A DNA stretch of 64,000 bases from Acd1 sp049973945 (GCA_049973945.1 JBMFJH010000002.1:55124-119123), one strand, 5' to 3'. Counted from the stretch's first letter, positions 1 to 8,212 are shown. Program-made: numbers and translations. The notes: generated by a model from the sequence alone, not told the origin.

Positions 1-164
1 TTCCTATCTATGCCCCTTATCGTGACGGTCTTCTTGTCTTGTTCATTCTGGGAGCCGGGTCGGTCGGACATCAGAGAACGCTTGTTTTCACATTATTTAA
101 GTTTTACTGTAAAGCATGTTTACATTGTAAGACACAAATACACCCCTGGGTATTCCCCATATCC

Positions 165-173
165 CTTATAAAC
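165..173 (+). promoter_or_regulatory. TATA box of the wHTH gene
   Basis: The motif CTTATAAAC is centred about 30 bases before the ATG at 199. That spacing predicts transcription starting at or next to the start codon, so the mRNA is probably leaderless, as is common in Sulfolobales. Bases 1-164 hold no gene I can support. Confidence 0.6.
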
Positions 174-198
174 GGTCCTCGTCAAGCTCAGTACCACG

Positions 199-654
199 AT
201 GTGTGCTTACGCCAAGAGTATAACCAGCAACAGGGACGGGGTCTCATTGAGCGAGATCGCTAAAGCCTCAGGGATTGGCGAGAAGGAGCTCAAGGCCGTG
301 ATCGAGGCGTTAGAGGACTATGGACTCCTCGTAAAGAAAGGGAGAAAAGTGTACCCCGCCTGCGGATGGGGGGAATTCAGTCCCGACGTAATGGACTTGG
401 CGAAAAGGTTCGACTTTTACTTCCCCAACCCCGAGGAGCTGACCAGGGAGTTCGACGAGGCATACTCCAGGGTCTCGGACGACACTGGCTACGCCCAGCT
501 GAGGGCCATAAGGCTCGAGATGGGGCTGAGTCAAGAGGTGTTCTACAGGGCCCTGAGGAAGCACGTGGAGGAGAGGTACTTCCTGATCGCCGGAGGGGAA
601 GAGGGCTTCGTGAGGAAGGGAGTAGTTTACGGGATAGTCAAGGCCAAGGGGTGA
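199..654 (+). CDS. winged-helix DNA-binding protein
   Basis: A 151-residue protein. Residues about 12-50 form a helix-turn-helix with wing (SLSEIAKASGIGEKELKAVI, then EDYGLLVKKGRKVYP); the C-terminal two-thirds is helical with no motif I know. The stop lies four bases before the ATG of the AAA ATPase at 659, so the two are almost certainly one transcript. Role unknown: it could regulate the operon or be the DNA-binding partner of the ATPase. The ATG at 199 is chosen because the TATA box fits it. Confidence 0.75.
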   Translation: MCAYAKSITSNRDGVSLSEIAKASGIGEKELKAVIEALEDYGLLVKKGRKVYPACGWGEFSPDVMDLAKRFDFYFPNPEELTREFDEAYSRVSDDTGYAQLRAIRLEMGLSQEVFYRALRKHVEERYFLIAGGEEGFVRKGVVYGIVKAKG

Positions 655-658
655 GACC

Positions 659-1987
659 ATGCCGTGCGAGTTCCCCAGGGTTTCGGTGACTACCTGGAAG
701 GGGAAGTTGAACTTCGCCGGGCCGTCCTATAGGAAGGCACTGAACGAGATCAAGGAGGCGATAAAGAAGGGCGAGGTAGTCGCGGTCATAGGACAGCCCG
801 GGACGGGCAAGACGACGTTGTTGAGGGCTTTAGCCCAGGAGATAGGCGACGCGGTGTTCCTCGACATGTCGAACAAGGAGAGGATAGCCGACGAGTTCTG
901 GGTCAAGTTCGACGTCTCCGCGAGGAGGAGCGAGCTGGTCTCGTCGCTCTACGCGGAACGGACGAAGTTGGGCTACGGCTTCCTGAAAAGGCTCCTGGGA
1001 GTGAGGTTCGAAGACCACCTCCTCAGGGTCTGCAATAGATTCGACGACGCAAGGCTCAGGCTCTACTGCAACTCTTACTCGAAAGACTTCGACGGCATGC
1101 TCTCCGCCCTGAGGGACTACTCGGCAGTCTTCGGGAGGCCGATCCTACTCGTCGACGAGGTGAGGGAAACGCACTCGCAGGAGATACTCAGGTTCGTGAA
1201 CAGCGGGGTCGGAGTCCCCTTGGTCTTCGCCATGCCTACAGAGGCCTACAGCAAGGTGACGGACTTGGCGATAAGGAGGAGGCTCGAGGAGACGAGGGTC
1301 TCCCTCGACTACATCCTCACCGAGGAGGACGTCAGAGAAATTCTCGAGGCCTACTGCCCGGACTTCTCGAAGGAGCTCACAGACCTGGTCATCCCGCTGT
1401 GGAAGGGAGGGGAAATAGTCACCGTCCACCAGCTCCTGAACTACGCGAGGATGGAGTACGAGAACGCGCTGAAGGACTGCCGCGACGCGGAGTGCGTCAG
1501 GAAGAAGCTGATCGAGAACAACGTCATGAAGGACGTGGGCTCCCTGGTGAAGATGATCGAGGCCTCGGTTAGGAACGGGATCGCGAAAGTAGAGGGAATA
1601 ACCTACGTCCACCCGAGGGGCAAGAGGGTAGAAACCAGCGAGGGGAAGACGACGCTAGTAGACGTCTTCTTCGCGACGGGCGACGGCGTCTACATCGGCA
1701 ACGTGAGGATATTCAGCGGGAGCCCGACCTACGACCCGGACATTGAAGACCTCAAGAAGGTCAACGAGGTCGAGCACGAGAAGGTCAAACGCCCCGTGAA
1801 GGCCAGGTTCCTCATAACCAACTACCCGCTGAGCGTGGAGGGGGTTACGACAATTTACTTGGAGACCCACGAGCTCATCAGGCTCTCCAAGGGCGACTCG
1901 GAGATAGTCGTGGCGAAGCTGGTCGAGGCCCTCGGGCTCAGGCCGCAGGGCGTACAACCTCAGAGCCAAGCCGAGACGGCTACATGA
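659..1987 (+). CDS. AAA-type ATPase (archaeal P-loop protein)
   Basis: A 442-residue protein with Walker A GQPGTGKT at residues 45-52 and a Walker B-like PILLVDEV at 161-168. The middle part resembles Orc1/Cdc6-like AAA ATPases in architecture (small helical lid, then a possible winged-helix region at about 225-300), but I cannot assign it to Cdc6. The C-terminal third (about 320-420) is a separate alpha/beta domain of unknown role that could be nuclease-like. It is co-transcribed with the upstream wHTH gene, and a GGTGAG ribosome-binding site overlaps that gene's stop. The specific function is not known. Confidence 0.75.
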   Translation: MPCEFPRVSVTTWKGKLNFAGPSYRKALNEIKEAIKKGEVVAVIGQPGTGKTTLLRALAQEIGDAVFLDMSNKERIADEFWVKFDVSARRSELVSSLYAERTKLGYGFLKRLLGVRFEDHLLRVCNRFDDARLRLYCNSYSKDFDGMLSALRDYSAVFGRPILLVDEVRETHSQEILRFVNSGVGVPLVFAMPTEAYSKVTDLAIRRRLEETRVSLDYILTEEDVREILEAYCPDFSKELTDLVIPLWKGGEIVTVHQLLNYARMEYENALKDCRDAECVRKKLIENNVMKDVGSLVKMIEASVRNGIAKVEGITYVHPRGKRVETSEGKTTLVDVFFATGDGVYIGNVRIFSGSPTYDPDIEDLKKVNEVEHEKVKRPVKARFLITNYPLSVEGVTTIYLETHELIRLSKGDSEIVVAKLVEALGLRPQGVQPQSQAETAT

Positions 1988-2020
1988 CTTTTTCACTCTA
2001 GGGGTTAAGTAAGAATCGCG

Positions 2021-2737
2021 TTGACTGAAAACAGGTTGGACTTGTCTAAGGCCGAGTTCTTCGACGCCCACTGCCACTGCGACGGGTTGCACTCGCTCGA
2101 CTACGAGAACTACGTGATAGCCTGCGTGTCGACAGACTACGAGTCCTCGGTAAAGACCCTGAACTTCAAGTCCCGGAGAGTATTAGTGGGGGTCGCCGTT
2201 CACCCCTGGGAGGTTCACAGGGAGGACTACAGGAGGGTGCTGGAGCTGGTGAGCCGTGCGGACTTCGTGGGCGAAATAGGCCTCGACTACAGGTTCGCTA
2301 AGGCGAGCAAGGAAGACCAGGCCAGGGTGCTCACGGAGTTCGCCAGGGAAGCGAGGGACAAGACGTTCAACGTCCACGCTTTGGACGCCTGGAGGGACGC
2401 GCTCGACCTCCTGGTCAAGAACGACGTGAGGAGGGCCATATTCCACTGGTACAGCGGGCCCGTGGAGCTCCTCAAGGACATAGAGGGGGCGGGGTACTTC
2501 ATAACTGTGAACCCGTTCGTGAAGAGCCAGAGGAAGCACGGGACAGTAGCTGAGAAGGCAGACCCCTCCATAATCCTGACGGAGAGCGACGGGGGTTACG
2601 AGTACAGGGGAGTGTTCCTGAAGCCGAACATGATACCGGAGACCGTTCGATACCTGGCTGAGGTCAAGGGGGTAGAGGTAGAGGAGCTGAAGGCGAAGAT
2701 CAGGGACAACTTCCTCAGGGCCTTCGGGCTGAAGTGA
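2021..2737 (+). CDS. TatD-family metal-dependent hydrolase
   Basis: A 238-residue TIM-barrel amidohydrolase-like protein. Seen: DAHCHCD with metal-binding H17 and H19, AVHPWE, GEIGLDYR, an FNVHALDAW strand and a late ESDGG, in the same order as the TatD DNase family. The usual HSR/HTH segment is altered to HALDAW and HWYSG, so substrate is uncertain; TatD proteins are DNases or deaminase-like hydrolases. A TTG start at 2021 is used because no ATG lies upstream in frame. Its 3' end overlaps the convergent DUF123 gene by 23 bases. Confidence 0.75.
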   Translation: MTENRLDLSKAEFFDAHCHCDGLHSLDYENYVIACVSTDYESSVKTLNFKSRRVLVGVAVHPWEVHREDYRRVLELVSRADFVGEIGLDYRFAKASKEDQARVLTEFAREARDKTFNVHALDAWRDALDLLVKNDVRRAIFHWYSGPVELLKDIEGAGYFITVNPFVKSQRKHGTVAEKADPSIILTESDGGYEYRGVFLKPNMIPETVRYLAEVKGVEVEELKAKIRDNFLRAFGLK

Positions 2738-3086
2738 CCAACCTCACCGCGACGCTGAAGGGGCATACGAAGAGGTGGGACGGGTTCTCCGGGTCGTCGC
2801 TGTTCCCGAACCCCGGGACGTAACCGCAAGCCGAAAGGAGGCGGGCCAGCTCCCTCTCTCCGAGCTCCGCGAACAGGGCTCCTTTAGCATCGCACTCCGC
2901 TAGGAGGAAGTCTACGTGCCAGAAAGGCTTTTTCTCGCTCGAGAGGTGCCTCGAGACCCTCTGCACGCAGCCTTTCCTACAGGAGCCGACGTAAATTAGC
3001 TCCCCTTTAGGGACTAGGAACTCCTTAGACCTAGTCCTCAGCCTGACTTCCCTGTCGCACCTTACGAAAAGCAAATACGACCTCAT
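2715..3086 (-). CDS. DUF123 (GIY-YIG-like) protein
   Basis: A 123-residue protein matching DUF123, the small domain often fused to or found with endonuclease III in archaea. Seen: PKGELIYVGSC, VQRVSRHL, a KKPFWHVDFLL core and a C-terminal GFGNSDDPENPSHLF. The ATG at 3086 is chosen over the longer frame because it forms an ATGA overlap with the stop of the CARF-HEPN-like gene (3083), showing translational coupling. DUF123 is thought to be nuclease-related; its exact reaction is not established. Confidence 0.8.
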   Translation of the reverse strand: MRSYLLFVRCDREVRLRTRSKEFLVPKGELIYVGSCRKGCVQRVSRHLSSEKKPFWHVDFLLAECDAKGALFAELGERELARLLSACGYVPGFGNSDDPENPSHLFVCPFSVAVRLVTSARRP

Positions 3087-4447
3087 TCGGCCAGCCCTGA
3101 TGCTTCCCTGAAGGCCTTGATGACGTTCTTCCAGCAGTTCTCCGAGTACATCAGCTTGCCGCCCCTGGTGACCGTCACCGCCTCGTCCAACAGCCCGAAA
3201 GCGCCCCACTCAGCTTCCGGGCACTCCCTCTTGTGCTTCCTGATCGCCCTGTCCAACTCTTTGGACTTGACGAACTCCAGCACTTCAGCTAGGGGCCTCC
3301 TGAGGGCCTCCTTCAGCTCCCCCAGCGTGTACTCTTCCCTCCCAGACTCGAGCTGGGAGACCAGCGACAGCGCGGGGCCTACTTCCTTGACGAAGGCGTC
3401 GGAGCAGGCCTTGGGCATGAGCTCCAGCACTCGCGACAGGGAGTTCAGGGAGTAGGGCGGCTCCCCCAGGCTCTTGTTGATCGCGTCGACTACGTCCCTC
3501 CATACGGAGTAGGTCACCGCCCCCTTGAAGAGGCTGGCCCCGAAGCTGACCGAGTACTCCGCCCTCTTCTCCGCCCTGGCGTTGTCCCAGATGTAGGCCT
3601 CGAGCTGGTCGGGGTTGTAGGCCCCGATCTCCCTCAAGTCTAGCGCCCTTTGGGCGAAGTAGAGCGGCGAGCACAGCTCCAGGGCCAGCCTCAGCTCGGC
3701 GAACAGGCTCCTCCCCCTGGCCTCGATCGGCGAGCCCCCCACCCTCCCCACGCTCTGCACCTCCTCTAGGGCCAGCCTGACGTCCTTAGGCGTTAGCCTT
3801 CCCGTGTAGCCCACGAGGTTCCTCACCAGGGCGGCGTGGTCGTCGTGCATCTCCGCCGAGAAGGTGTACAACTTGACCTCCTTGCCCAGGAGGAAGGCGG
3901 CGTCGAGAACCGCGTAGTGCAGGCCCTCCAGCAACGAGGCCGCGAGCTGGCCCCCCGCGAAGGTGGTGTCGAGGGCTATTAAGTCCGGCTTGAACCCCAG
4001 GGACTCGCTCCTAACCGTGTAGAAGACCTCGTACCTCGCGTTGCCTATGTGCGACGATACCACCACGGGGAGGCCGCTGACGGTTAGCCTGAAGTGCCCG
4101 CTGACGGGGACGACCCTCACCTCGTCGAACTCGGAGTCCACGGAAGTCCTCACGAAGGAGACCACGTCCCTCCTGAGCGAGTTGACGTCCTCGGGAGGGT
4201 CCCTCATGTACACGGCGAAGGTTATGGGCACGAGCAGCACAGTCCTAACCTCGTAACCCTCGGCCTTTAACGCCTCGGCTTCCGCCGCGTAGGGCAGTTT
4301 GGCCTTAAACTCCTTCGGCTCCTTCCCCTCTACGGACACGCTGACGAAGTTCCTCCACTTGAGTTCCGTGCTCACCTGGGCCTTAGAGCCCTCCACTAAG
4401 CTGATGGGGAAGACGTGGCCTAGTGCCGAGAACACCAGTGCCCTCAT
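3083..4447 (-). CDS. Csx1-like CARF-HEPN protein (candidate)
   Basis: A 454-residue protein. The N-terminal half has the layout of CARF-domain Csx1/MJ1666-family proteins: MRALVFSALG start, a long insert, then PDLIALDTTFAGGQ where the family has its hydrophobic-D-x-THG motif (here the His is absent), followed by KEVKLYTFSAE. Near the C-terminus R400-AIRK-H405 fits the R-X4-H motif of HEPN ribonucleases. Known Csx1 proteins are RNases activated by cyclic oligoadenylate from type III CRISPR. No CRISPR array or other cas gene is in the window. It overlaps the DUF123 gene by four bases. The family assignment is a pattern match only. Confidence 0.5.
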   Translation of the reverse strand: MRALVFSALGHVFPISLVEGSKAQVSTELKWRNFVSVSVEGKEPKEFKAKLPYAAEAEALKAEGYEVRTVLLVPITFAVYMRDPPEDVNSLRRDVVSFVRTSVDSEFDEVRVVPVSGHFRLTVSGLPVVVSSHIGNARYEVFYTVRSESLGFKPDLIALDTTFAGGQLAASLLEGLHYAVLDAAFLLGKEVKLYTFSAEMHDDHAALVRNLVGYTGRLTPKDVRLALEEVQSVGRVGGSPIEARGRSLFAELRLALELCSPLYFAQRALDLREIGAYNPDQLEAYIWDNARAEKRAEYSVSFGASLFKGAVTYSVWRDVVDAINKSLGEPPYSLNSLSRVLELMPKACSDAFVKEVGPALSLVSQLESGREEYTLGELKEALRRPLAEVLEFVKSKELDRAIRKHKRECPEAEWGAFGLLDEAVTVTRGGKLMYSENCWKNVIKAFREASGLAE

Positions 4448-4542
4448 CGGCTGTGCTCTAGTTGGCCTACTGAATAATAAGCGCCCAGCGTGCCGTTCGC
4501 GATTAATCTCCCGCTTTTTAGCCCGGGGAGGAGGATCACGAC

Positions 4543-5100
4543 GTGGAGCCCCCCAACCAGCACTACGTCAAGAAGTTCATCTACTACGCCGCTTTGGGCG
4601 TGCCGAGGGTGGACTTGAGCAAGTGGAGGCTGTTCGTGACGGGTTTGGTCGAGAACCCCCTGGAGCTGAGCTACGAGGAGCTGGAGAAAATGGTAGACAC
4701 GGACTACGTCAGGGACTTCCACTGCGTGACGGGCTGGTCTGTGAAGGGCGTCAGGTGGGAGGGGGTCAAGATCAGGAAGCTGGCGGAAATGGCCAGGGTG
4801 AGGCCCGACGCCAAGTGGGTGGTGTTCGCCTCGCTTGACGGCTACACTTCGGTAGTGCCCGTGGAGGACGCCCTGCACGAGGACTCGATAATCGCCCTGA
4901 GGATAAACGGTAGGAGGCTCGAGCTGAAGGAGGGGTTCCCCGCCAGGCCGATTATACCCCACCTGTACGCGTGGAAGAGCGCCAAGTGGCTGACAGCTGT
5001 AGAGTTCAGGGAGGACTACGTGGACGGCTTCTGGGAGGAGAGGGGCTACCACGAGGGGGGGACGCCTTCCTCGAGGAGAGGTTCAAGGGTCAGGGCATGA
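4543..5100 (+). CDS. sulfite-oxidase-like molybdopterin protein, 3' end frameshifted
   Basis: The 185-residue frame carries the oxidoreductase molybdopterin-binding domain: DFHCVTGWSVKGVRWEGV with the Mo-ligand Cys at residue 61, SLDGYTSVVP, GFPARPIIPHLYAWKSAKWL and the FREDYVDGFWEERGYH tail typical of YedY/sulfite-oxidase-like proteins. GTG at 4543 follows a GGGGAGGAGG site. After GYHEGG the frame turns into low-sense sequence, but the next frame continues DAFLEERFKGQGMTHNG to a TAA at 5139-5141. The break coincides with a run of seven G (5055-5061); eight G would restore the full protein. Confidence 0.85.
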   Translation: MEPPNQHYVKKFIYYAALGVPRVDLSKWRLFVTGLVENPLELSYEELEKMVDTDYVRDFHCVTGWSVKGVRWEGVKIRKLAEMARVRPDAKWVVFASLDGYTSVVPVEDALHEDSIIALRINGRRLELKEGFPARPIIPHLYAWKSAKWLTAVEFREDYVDGFWEERGYHEGGTPSSRRGSRVRA

Positions 5101-5174
5101 CCCACAACGGCATGGCGAGGAGGCCGATTTTGGACGAGTAAGCCGTTTATTCGCGTCCGCCGGACAGAAAGCCG

Positions 5175-5576
5175 TTGGGGAGGAGGCTCCGCTTCGAGTT
5201 CGCGGAAGACGTCAGGAAGATGGCCGAGCTCATCAACGAGAGGCTGAACCTGGGGCTGGACCTGGATAAGATCGCGTTCATAAGGACTAGGGGTTCCAAG
5301 AGCAGGGCAATAGCCAGGACGTTCGCTTTGCCCTCCCAGTGGAGGTTCGTGATGGAGCCCAAGTACCTGTACGTGATAGAGGTCATCTCGGAGAAGTTCG
5401 ACAGGATGAGCTGCGAGGACAAGCTGGAGACCGTGCTCCACGAGCTGATGCACGTGCCGAGGAGCATGAGCGGGGGGCTGAGGGGGCACAACTACGCTGG
5501 CTTCAGGGCAATCAGGCGCTACAGGCCCGCGTTGCTGACCCTCTGCGGCGGAGCCGACGAGCCCAGGGACAGCTGA
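5175..5576 (+). CDS. putative zinc metallopeptidase-like protein
   Basis: A 133-residue protein with HELMHVP (H89, E90, H93) followed by SGGLRGH (H105), the arrangement of the archaeal putative metallopeptidase family (HExxH plus downstream His). The N-terminal half has an ADP-type RTRGSKSRAIAR segment and a strand EPKYLYVIEV. No signal peptide, so it is probably cytosolic. The TTG at 5175 is the only likely start. Substrate unknown. Confidence 0.75.
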   Translation: MGRRLRFEFAEDVRKMAELINERLNLGLDLDKIAFIRTRGSKSRAIARTFALPSQWRFVMEPKYLYVIEVISEKFDRMSCEDKLETVLHELMHVPRSMSGGLRGHNYAGFRAIRRYRPALLTLCGGADEPRDS

Positions 5577-5583
5577 CTCGCTA

Positions 5584-5595
5584 GCCCTTCGGGGC
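5584..5595 (+). terminator. UUCG-type hairpin after the metallopeptidase gene
   Basis: GCCC-TTCG-GGGC forms a four-base stem with a TTCG tetraloop, eight bases past the stop codon. It may stabilise or end the transcript, but no T-run follows it. The rest of the 184-base gap up to 5760 holds nothing I recognise. Confidence 0.3.
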
Positions 5596-5760
5596 GTCTC
5601 TCGGAAACCCCTCCACTCCGACGGGCGAGCCGCCTTTCGACCCTGTCGGCGCGGAGTCTCCCGACGAACCCGCCCGACGCCTCAGGTCGGAATGTGGCGT
5701 CCCGTCAGCCTAGTCACGCACGCAAACAGCTTTCCTTTTGTCAGGCCCCTTCGCCCTGGA

Positions 5761-6219
5761 TCAGGGGGAGTACGGCCCCAGCGCAGACCCCGGAGATAGG
5801 ATGAACAAATTACCGTAAGAGGTGGCTATGGCTATCGGCCTACCGACGGACTCACTTGGTAATTGAATTACCTGTTTGTCGGTGTAAATTGTGATCGGGT
5901 ACTTAAGGGAAGTTATGTTCTGCCACACCCCTTGCTGGTTTAAATAAAGTATGCCGACTATGGTCAAATTGTGTTTGGGTACGAAAGTGCCATTTGCGTA
6001 CTGAGAGATAATCGAAGTCCCGTTGTAAAACAGCGAGGGATAGCCGGCGTTCACTTGCTCGTCCTCTAACTGTTTGAGAAAGATGTAGTCGTTCGTATAG
6101 GAGCCCAGGTATGACTCGTACTGCCTCGAGTTCTCGATGTACAATATCAGCGGAAAGAGAAAGATCAAGACTATGACTAGAATCATGATCGTTGATACCA
6201 CGTCAGAAAGGCCCCTCAT
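5761..6219 (-). CDS. type IV pilin-like protein (class III signal)
   Basis: A 152-residue protein that starts MRGLSDVVSTIMILVIVLIF: a short positively charged leader, Gly before the cleavage site, then a hydrophobic helix. This is the class III signal peptide processed by the archaeal prepilin peptidase PibD. The rest is a surface domain with several N-glycosylation sequons (NGTS, NGTF, NLT, NIT). It is the last of three such genes on this strand; no assembly ATPase or membrane platform gene is nearby. It could be a pilin or a minor pseudopilin. Confidence 0.7.
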   Translation of the reverse strand: MRGLSDVVSTIMILVIVLIFLFPLILYIENSRQYESYLGSYTNDYIFLKQLEDEQVNAGYPSLFYNGTSIISQYANGTFVPKHNLTIVGILYLNQQGVWQNITSLKYPITIYTDKQVIQLPSESVGRPIAIATSYGNLFILSPGSALGPYSP

Positions 6220-6465
6220 TCAGGCTCACCGCCGCTTTGGGTAAAAGCCGTGTCTAGGGGTGAAAAGGTTTCAGCGAGACCGAGGCCGACGCCGCTAAAA
6301 CCCCCACTTACGGGATAGTCACAGTCACAGCGGTTCGCGCTGGGAGGAAACGGCTCCTGAGCAAAAGACCCTGAACTAACCCGTCTTGAGGCGCGGCGAC
6401 TTATCGACGTCGGTGCGAAGTAAATGTTGTTGATTGCGACGTGTGCCCGACGCACGTTCATCCCC

Positions 6466-6915
6466 CTACTTTACATACGAAATGAGCGTCGTAGAGGTGT
6501 TGGGCTTCAAATAAAGGATGTTGCCCATCCCTGTAACTATAACTATTGGCCTGTTGAAGGCCTCGGAAGGAAGGAATATTGTGTAGTTCCCCCAAATGCC
6601 TATTGGTAGTTGGAGTGTGGCTTTCCACACGGAGCCGTTATAATAGAAGACCTGGGTTATGTTGATCGGGTAAGGCGTCGACTTGTAGATAAGCTCTATG
6701 TAGGGACTAGTCGAGGAGTTGTAGTAGATCTGGGGATTTCCCAGGAAAATACGGCGCAGTTCCTGGCTCTGTAGCTGACTGTAGGGGAAGCCCGTCAGTT
6801 CGCCCTGATATTGAAAAACGGACGTAGATTGAATGACCTCGAGTGCCGGGATCAATATTGCCGTCAGCATGACTAGGAGGACAAGGAACAGGATCACTGA
6901 AGAAAGTCCCTTCAA
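6466..6915 (-). CDS. type IV pilin-like protein (class III signal)
   Basis: A 149-residue protein starting MKGLSSVILFLVLLVMLTAI, with the same leader-Gly-hydrophobic-helix layout as its neighbours. The C-terminal part resembles that of the 5761-6219 protein (FLPSEAFNRPIVIVTGMGNILYL versus QLPSESVGRPIAIATSYGNLFIL), so the two are paralogues from an old duplication. Its start overlaps the stop of the upstream gene (ATGA, 6912-6915), so they are translated together. The 246 bases to the next gene hold no convincing ORF. Confidence 0.75.
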   Translation of the reverse strand: MKGLSSVILFLVLLVMLTAILIPALEVIQSTSVFQYQGELTGFPYSQLQSQELRRIFLGNPQIYYNSSTSPYIELIYKSTPYPINITQVFYYNGSVWKATLQLPIGIWGNYTIFLPSEAFNRPIVIVTGMGNILYLKPNTSTTLISYVK

Positions 6916-7472
6916 CTCGGGGGCACCCCAGTAAAGGAATAAGATACTCTGAACCAGTAGCCACCCGTGTACCAGAGGAACCAGATTACTAGTACTTGGT
7001 TGCTCGATACGCCGTAGACCTTTACCGTGAACGGGACGTTCGCCGGTACGGTATATACCTTATAAGTTCCGTTGAGGAGCACCCTCCCGCTGAGGTCGTA
7101 TATGGGGGTGTCAATCTTGACAACAGACGCGTTGCTCCCGCTGGGCAAATATACGATGTATGCGGGCAGACTGTTGGGGACCAGCTGACCAACCGAACTA
7201 ACGAGTGAGGAGTTGACTTGAAACACTATGACCGTTAGGTTAGTCGAGACGCCCGGGTTGTAGAACTCGAAGACGGCTGAGGCGACACGATTTACGGGGT
7301 CTACCATAAGGGGTCCTACAGCGATAGTCGAGGACGAAGCGAGGTTGATCGCCCTCTGTTGAGACATGGCGAAGTTCTCTTGGGGGACAAGTACGGCCGA
7401 TATGTAGCTGATGACTAGGATACCCAGGAGCACTGCGGCGACCACTAAGAAGAACTCGCCTAACGCGGGCAT
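6912..7472 (-). CDS. type IV pilin-like secreted protein
   Basis: A 186-residue protein. The start is set at the ATG at 7472 (MPALGEFFLVVAAVLLGILVISYIS), not the longer frame to 7550, because the leader then has the class III form and a TATA box lies about 30 bases upstream. The mature part has many sequons (NLT, NSS, NAS, NGT) and aromatic residues at the end (WFLWYTGGYWFRV), resembling archaeal adhesive or flagellin-like proteins. First gene of a three-gene pilin-like operon. Confidence 0.7.
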   Translation of the reverse strand: MPALGEFFLVVAAVLLGILVISYISAVLVPQENFAMSQQRAINLASSSTIAVGPLMVDPVNRVASAVFEFYNPGVSTNLTVIVFQVNSSLVSSVGQLVPNSLPAYIVYLPSGSNASVVKIDTPIYDLSGRVLLNGTYKVYTVPANVPFTVKVYGVSSNQVLVIWFLWYTGGYWFRVSYSFTGVPPS

Positions 7473-7498
7473 TACTGCGGTGAGTGTTGAGCAACAAC

Positions 7499-7507
7499 TA
7501 TTTAAAT
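7499..7507 (-). promoter_or_regulatory. TATA box of the pilin-like operon
   Basis: ATTTAAATA on the minus strand is centred about 31 bases before the ATG at 7472. This supports both a leaderless transcript and the shorter start of the first pilin-like gene. Confidence 0.6.
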
Positions 7508-7581
7508 GTGATTTGGGACCCTGGTGCTCCTCCTCTTGAAAGTGGGGCAAAAATCGGCGACACGAGACAGGGAGTGGACGG

Positions 7582-8130
7582 TCACTCCCTGAACTCGAGG
7601 ATCCCCATGTTCTCCAGCAGGCCGGAGTCCGTCACGTCGAAGAGGATCGCCTCCTCGTCCCCCGTATTCACGTGGCTGTGCACGGCGTTGGCGGGCACTA
7701 CGAAGACGTCGCCCTCCTCCCACTCGAACTTCTTACCGTCGATTATCGAGTAGCCCCTGCCCTTTACGACCAGGTAGACGGAGGCCATGTTGTGGGAGTG
7801 CGGCTTCGTAGCTACGCCCGGCTTAATGTACTGGAAGCCCGCCATCATTGTCGGGGTCAAGCCCCTGCTCCTCCCCGTGCTCGGGGAGTAGAACATCACC
7901 TTGGACACGCCCTCCTGGACGTCGTTCCTCTCGGCGAGCTTCCTGAGGAGCTCCAGGACTTTCGAGAACTTTATGACCTTGGGCTTAACCGGCTCCGGAG
8001 GGGCCGTGTACTCCATGAAGGCTACTACTTTCAAGTCCGGGGCGGAGTTCTCGATCTCTTTTACCAAGGCCTGAAGCTCGCTCAAGAACTTGGCCTGCCT
8101 GTCCTCCCTTACTAGAGTCTCGGGCATCAT
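7582..8130 (-). CDS. cupin-domain protein
   Basis: A 182-residue protein with one cupin domain. Motif 1 is KPHSHNMASVYLVVKGRGY (H111, H113) and motif 2 is VFVVPANAVHSHVNTGDEEA (H151, H153), giving a likely metal site of several His. The layout around motif 1 resembles gentisate 1,2-dioxygenase-like cupins, but the protein is about half that length, so an aromatic-ring dioxygenase role is only a suggestion. An inverted repeat sits directly before the start codon, so expression may be controlled by a repressor. Confidence 0.75.
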   Translation of the reverse strand: MMPETLVREDRQAKFLSELQALVKEIENSAPDLKVVAFMEYTAPPEPVKPKVIKFSKVLELLRKLAERNDVQEGVSKVMFYSPSTGRSRGLTPTMMAGFQYIKPGVATKPHSHNMASVYLVVKGRGYSIIDGKKFEWEEGDVFVVPANAVHSHVNTGDEEAILFDVTDSGLLENMGILEFRE

Positions 8131-8148
8131 GCTTAAATGGGTTTAAGC
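8131..8148. promoter_or_regulatory. inverted repeat abutting the cupin start: candidate operator
   Basis: GCTTAAA-TGGG-TTTAAGC is a perfect 7-bp inverted repeat with a 4-bp spacer. It ends one base before the cupin ATG and lies next to a second T/A-rich element (TTTAAA, 8151-8156) that could be the TATA box. A dimeric HTH protein bound here would block initiation. Confidence 0.45.
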
Positions 8149-8212
8149 ATTTTAAACATTAGCTCCCGCCACCTCGCTAATTTTTCCTCGCGGAACGAGA
8201 GGGTAAAACGGG

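Noticed and set aside
659..1987. Orc1/Cdc6 replication initiator
   Set aside because: Walker motifs fit AAA proteins, but the typical Cdc6 sensor regions and C-terminal winged helix are not clear, and the C-terminal domain is different.
6216..6461. 81-residue minus-strand frame between two pilin-like genes
   Set aside because: Composition is unlike a protein of this region, there is no promoter or signal peptide, and it begins at the edge of the upstream pilin gene.
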